From: Edolisoma coerulescens
Taxonomy: Eukaryota; Chordata; Aves; Passeriformes; Campephagidae
DNA length: 64,000 nucleotides
Direction of reading: 5' to 3'
Assembly (NCBI GenBank): GCA_013397115.1
Contig: VWZW01001369.1
Coordinates: forward strand, 1,286,527 to 1,350,526
Shown: positions 59,845 to 64,000 of the stretch, in pieces
Layout: every line of letters starts with the position of its first letter
How positions within the stretch are numbered: position 1 is the first letter of the stretch
Program-made: the position numbers and the translations under genes
The notes under the pieces: generated by a model
What the model saw: the letters and a program-made list of their open reading frames with translations, nothing else
Databases searched by the model: none
What the model was told of the DNA's origin: nothing

Positions 59845-62196
59845 AAGCAATGGCAAGAGATTAGGGAGGTGTATCAGTCTTTACAAGAGGTCCATAGCAC
59901 AGAACAACTCAATCATAAGAATGCCTGTGCCAGCAAAATAGCTACTCTTTGGAATACAAAGAGCACTGTCAAGGGACAACCAGTTTCTCTACCTTTCCCA
60001 AGACCTAATCACAATGCTGGTACAAATCACTCACAAGAGTTTTGAAGGGTCAAGGGGGTAAGGAAAGAAAAATGAAGTGCAGTAAAAATTTCAGACAGCA
60101 GATACGAAGCTATCCACATGGACTGATTTTAGGATGGGCAGGCAGCTTAAACCTAAAGAGAACGGGGGGAAAGGGAGTGGCTTTGGAAACCACTCTTAAA
60201 TACCCTGGATGAAATTTCAGAGATCTTTCAGGAAAAATACATTTCCCTTCCACCTTGGAGGAAGAAACATAGGAATTCAAATAAAGTTATCAGAATATCC
60301 TGGAATTCTTATACAGTAAGTCTACACAAAGCAGGATATTGAAATGCACTATACCAAGCACTAAGCAGGACACCACCACCATCTGTGCACAGGCTGCAAA
60401 GAGGCACATATTTAGTTATGCTACAAACATGCCACATTCAGCCTTAAAAAGCTGAGGGACATAGCAGACCTTTTGGTGAGACTGATGTATGATGCTAGTG
60501 TTATGCTGGTTAAAGACTCTACTATTACAAGCTGAAATGTTTCATTCTAGTGCAAATCTCTACTCCACTGCATCTTTCCTCCCACCCTGTTCCCACTTCC
60601 TCCTCCTTCTTAGGGCAATCAAAGTAAATTTAAGATTACTAACAACTATAAAAATAATTTATACCTGATTTGCTGCTAGCATTATCATTGGTACTGGCAA
60701 TTTCATCATGAAACACACTGGTGATCAGAGTTTCATCTCTGAGGTAAAGTAAGGTAAAAGTAAGTTAACTTGAACAGCTGTTTTTATTTTAGAGTATAAA
60801 AATATGAAGTCTACACTTCACAATCAGCAGCCAATTATTGCAGACAGAAAAGCAGGCTCTTCTGTAACATCTGAACTGTTAAAACTAGTCAGACCATTTA
60901 TTCCAGTGCATTACCTCTTCAGTGAAAAGTAGTTTTTCTTTTTACCAATACATCTAGAAAACAGTATAAAGAATTTCATGTAGTCATAAAGAATCATAGT
61001 GAACTTTCTTTCCTATTTCTACTTAGCCGATGGAACAATAATCTCAGCAAAAAATCTCATTATTAAAACCAAAAGTAACAAATGTCTAGCTTTCTGGAAA
61101 AAACCGTGCTATTTTAGGAAGTACCGTTACTCATTTATGCTGTGTTGTTGATAGGTAATTAATGAATCCCCAAATAATATATAATACCAAATATTCCCAG
61201 ACCAGCAGCATACAGGTTCATTTGTGACATTTGAAGTAACTGGTTTTTGTACTACATATTAGACAGGGGAAAAGTGAGCTTCACAGAATAGCTACCAATA
61301 ATCTTGCACAACAACTCAGCAATATATATCACTAAATCTCTAACATCAACATGGGTTATGACACAGAGCTTAAAAACCCATACAGCTTCTGCACAAGTAA
61401 TACAATATTATCTCTCTACAGACCTCAAGAGATCCTCCAAAATCAAAGGACTGTAACATTGCCAGTCCCATGAGCAACAATATTATCGAGTCCCCCCAGC
61501 CCCTAAAATATAGGCCTAAAAATCACGAGATTTAAAGATAAGAATCAACACTATCCTTTATCTTCCCATGAAAACACTTACAATTCTTCTTTTTCCACAA
61601 TACCAAGGGTTATTTATTTTCTAGGGAAGCCTGACTTCTCAGAAAATAATCTGATTTCATAGCTGGAGCTCTAGGAGAAACACTGAATATTGGTATGCGG
61701 TACTGTGAAAGCATGTAACACAGAATGTGGTACTCAGCTGATTTTTTACCCATCACCCACGCATGGTCGGAGGTGTAACCAGATGGGCTCTTTCAAGGAA
61801 AAACACTGCATCTTCTCATGAACAAATATCACCCCTGCATCATTTCACCTTGATATATGCCTCAATTACACACACCACTACTGGAAGGACTCCTGTGGCA
61901 GCATGGCCATTAGGAAATACTTTTGTGTGCACTCAGCATGCAGCACCAGCAGGTATAACAGACACGAGTTCAGAGCGGTCTGTCCCCGAGGGCAGGGAGG
62001 TCAATGCCCTGTCTCCAGTACTAGCCCCTCCCTCACGGAATTAGTGCTGCAAGTTCAATGTGGACATTACCTGTGGGGAAAGACAGCAAGCAAAAATGGT
62101 ACTGTCATGCCTTTCCCAGGATCTGTGCATTTCCACACTTCATGGCCAGGAGAAATATAGTTCAGAGTTTTCCAAGCGTATTGTCACATGGGATGC

Positions 62197-62300
62197 TGCA
62201 GGTGGAGGAATGGGAGTGGGGGGTCAGGAAGCAGAAGGACAGGACAGAGGGAAGGAAAAGGAGGAGAATGCAGGAAGAGAGTTCTGCGGGGAAAGAGATC
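62197..62300 (+). other. Purine-rich tract
   Basis: About 100 bases are dominated by A and G on the plus strand (GGAAGGAAAAGGAGGAGAAT and similar runs), with a G6 run near 62219. Overlapping open frames cover it because a purine-rich strand has few stops in some frames. Triplex or G-quadruplex potential is modest and inferred. Confidence 0.6.
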
Positions 62301-62416
62301 TCCGGAAAATGCACCCAGTCATTACTTCTCTTAGACTGTCTCAAATTGGGGGTGGAGTAGCAATTCTGACACAGATCTGCTGCCTGTTGTTTTGTAGGCC
62401 TTGGTTTTGCAAGTGG

Positions 62417-62454
62417 ACATGTGCAATATAGTATTTACACTATATTGTGCATAT
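62417..62454. repeat. Imperfect hairpin, GCAATATAGT type
   Basis: The left arm reading GCAATATAGT and the right arm ACTATATTGTGC pair around a 6-base loop, with 13 of 16 positions matching over the longer arms. It lies about 450 bp left of the MORE palindrome. Confidence 0.6.
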
Positions 62455-62849
62455 ACAAGATGGTCAGGGATTTTAGATAAATTATTTCAGACACAAATAT
62501 TGTAAGATAGTGAATCAAATTTGTAGCAATTACTACTTAAAGTATGGATTACTTTCAAATCGTATATTTGACCAGTCTTTGAATAGAAAGATTCTAAATA
62601 AATGTTAGTGTTCAAATTTCATCATTAACTTCCAAACATATTTAGAAAATCAGGATTAATTTCCACAAGCTAACTCATCCAGACGTATTTTTTAAACCAC
62701 TAAGACAAGGGGATCTGTAATATTCATAATCCAAGGAATAATACGGCCAGTTTAACAAGTGACCAGCTCAGCTAGCAATATGCAACATGGCTCAGTTAGA
62801 TAAAGTAGATGTCATTTAGTCAGTGACCTTATTTATTTTTTACATGGTT

Positions 62850-62912
62850 TGTTAATAATTAATCAAGTGTTCATCCTCTAGCTACAGCTGATAAAAATGC
62901 ATATGCATTTCC
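62850..62912. promoter_or_regulatory. Candidate regulatory element: POU-dimer palindrome, E-box, TAAT motifs
   Basis: ATGCATATGCAT (62897-62908) is the MORE sequence, the palindromic site on which two POU-domain factors such as Oct proteins bind together. It sits inside a perfect 16-bp palindrome, AAATGCATATGCATTT (62895-62910). Twelve bases before the MORE is CAGCTG (62885-62890), a bHLH E-box overlapping GATAA, and TTAATAATTAATC-type homeodomain motifs lie upstream near 62855-62868. The sites are seen directly. That they form an enhancer is inference from their clustering. Conservation and chromatin data would test it. Confidence 0.4.
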
Positions 62913-63543
62913 ATTATATTCTCTCATTTCAGCATATTACAGCTTAACCATAAAATCTGGCCTTTGGCGGAAACCTGGTGCTCAAGGACTCAAAAGATGT
63001 ATATAATACAGTTTTTAAATGGAGAAACTAATAAGCTTTTAAAAAAAATTTAAAGGCATATTTTACCAATTTCACACATTTAAGTGTGCAGATCCCAAAA
63101 TATAAGCATACTAAAATGACAACACTAAAGCCTTTTCCTAAAATTGCAACACAATAAATGAAACTCTTCTGCTTACCCAAATTTAGTACAGAAAATGGTT
63201 AGGATATCTATAATGTTAATGTGCAATCACAGCTGCAAACAAGTGCTAGGTTTTAATACTAACCTCAGCAGTGTAGCATAAAACACAGAGAAAAACCCAC
63301 AAAGGATGTTATTGATATTGTCCTTACTCATAGCAGTGGGAAGAGCCCCCATAGAAGCCGCAGTGTACCTGTACAGCTGGCCAAGGACATTGAGACACAT
63401 GCTGGGGGGAAATGGGAAGTGGCTGTATGACATTTGTATTTACAAGTGAGTAGCTCTAGTGGAAAGTTCAGGCTTTATCACTGACTGTGAGAACTGGGGA
63501 CCACATGAAGTAGTTGTCAACATATTCAAGTTTAGTTTTGTTG
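62913..63543. other. Unrecognised AT-rich non-coding DNA
   Basis: Nothing was recognised apart from short open frames. Confidence 0.55.
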
Positions 63544-63717
63544 TCATTTCCAGGAAATGTACGAGAAGGAACCTACACTCCTATCCACAAACACTATGAC
63601 TCAAAATCAGATTATTTTATTGACCAATGTATGAGCCTCTGCCTATGCATTCCATTTTTACATGCCTGCATCTCTTTAGACTTTAACAGCAACTTTTTAG
63701 TTGCAGATGTGAAGTAA
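63544..63717 (+). CDS. Weak candidate terminal exon
   Basis: A good acceptor-like sequence (TTTTGTTGTCATTTCCAG) precedes 63554. From there one frame is open for about 54 codons to TAA at 63715-63717, and a second frame is open for 25. No homology is recognised, and no AATAAA signal was seen soon after the stop. The acceptor could be chance, since such pyrimidine-AG sequences are frequent in AT-rich DNA. Confidence 0.12.
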   Translation, partial: SFPGNVREGTYTPIHKHYDSKSDYFIDQCMSLCLCIPFLHACISLDFNSNFLVADVK

Positions 63718-63801
63718 ATCAGGAATCTGTTTACTTCTATCACAGCCTGAAATTTATTCTAAACACCAGGCTTTTTTAAAGGCTTTGAAAAAATTCTGTA
63801 A

Positions 63802-64000
63802 CACCCAAGTGCAGACCCTTCACTGCAGAGGGTCAGTGAAGAACCAGGCTCCTTGAAGTCCAGCCTCACAGAACTGGGACAGGTAGTGAGACAGATTATA
63901 GAAACATTAAAGCAGTTTTTAAAAAAGAAGACTGAAAAGACTGGGGTGGAATTCATCAAAACCAAGAAAGGTTTCTACAAACCAGACAAAAAATTACCCT
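63802..64000 (+). CDS. Unrecognised open frame running off the right edge
   Basis: After a TAA at 63799-63801 one plus-strand frame stays open for 66 codons to the window end. It is preceded by a weak acceptor context (CCCAAGTGCAG before 63815). The translation has an amphipathic, lysine-rich middle, including ELGQVVRQIIETLKQFLKKK and then VEFIKTKKGFYKPDKK, which is unlike the low-complexity frames elsewhere. I do not recognise the family. It may be an exon, a processed pseudogene or a decayed mobile element. No start codon in frame was identified, so if real it is partial at both ends. Confidence 0.2.

Larger units (their letters stand above)
57646..62416. other. Unrecognised AT-rich non-coding DNA
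   Basis: No gene was recognised. Short open frames occur throughout. A (CAG)6 run and a purine-rich tract are listed separately. Confidence 0.55.

Noticed and set aside
1..64000. Endogenous retrovirus or paired LTRs
   Set aside because: No long direct repeats with TG...CA ends, no primer-binding site and no gag, pol or env motif of retroviral type was seen. All reverse transcriptase motifs are of the CR1 LINE type.

Overview
This looks like vertebrate nuclear DNA, most likely from a bird. It is AT-rich, poor in CpG and has no compact genes. The only interspersed repeats I recognise are CR1 LINE (non-LTR retrotransposon) relics, several with the avian-type 3' end that runs into a short ATTCTATG-like repeat (14953-15027, 46357-46491). 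Overall repeat density is low, with short microsatellites and mononucleotide runs. I found no protein-coding gene that I can name. No tRNA, rRNA, CRISPR array, prokaryotic operon or paired-LTR element was seen. The window is best read as a gene desert or a very large intron.

Layout. 1-14950: unrecognised non-coding DNA with a very G-rich run at 881-926 that could form two tandem G-quadruplexes. 14953-15027: a small CR1 3' end. 15028-34690: unrecognised DNA with microsatellites (25007-25069), a possible CTCF-like site (19466-19476), a cluster of AGGTCA-like half-sites (20644-20722) and several perfect short inverted repeats. 34688-35000: an old, minus-strand CR1-type reverse transcriptase relic. 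41980-43695: two CR1 copies tail to tail, the minus copy with two internal deletions. 46357-46491: another CR1 3' end. 47573-48240: a perfect 31-bp direct repeat whose copies start 637 bp apart, with no recognisable element between them. 50300-51470: a minus-strand CR1 relic and a GC-richer stretch to its right. 53255-53310: a 16-bp GC-rich minisatellite. 56125-57645: two plus-strand CR1 fragments arranged 3' part first, 5' part second. 62417-62912: a hairpin and a perfect 16-bp palindrome holding the POU-dimer (MORE) motif. 63544-64000: two weak coding-like segments, one open to the window edge.

How the parts work together. Nothing suggests a multigene system. The activity recorded here is repeated CR1 insertion followed by decay: internal deletions, frameshifts, and a damaged FADD catalytic box in the 56.7-57.6 kb copy. 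The non-repeat signals worth a second look are short: the MORE palindrome, the G-quadruplex run, the 31-bp duplication, several near-perfect hairpins and the open frame that leaves the window at its right edge. All regulatory calls are motif-level inferences. Conservation and expression data would decide them.
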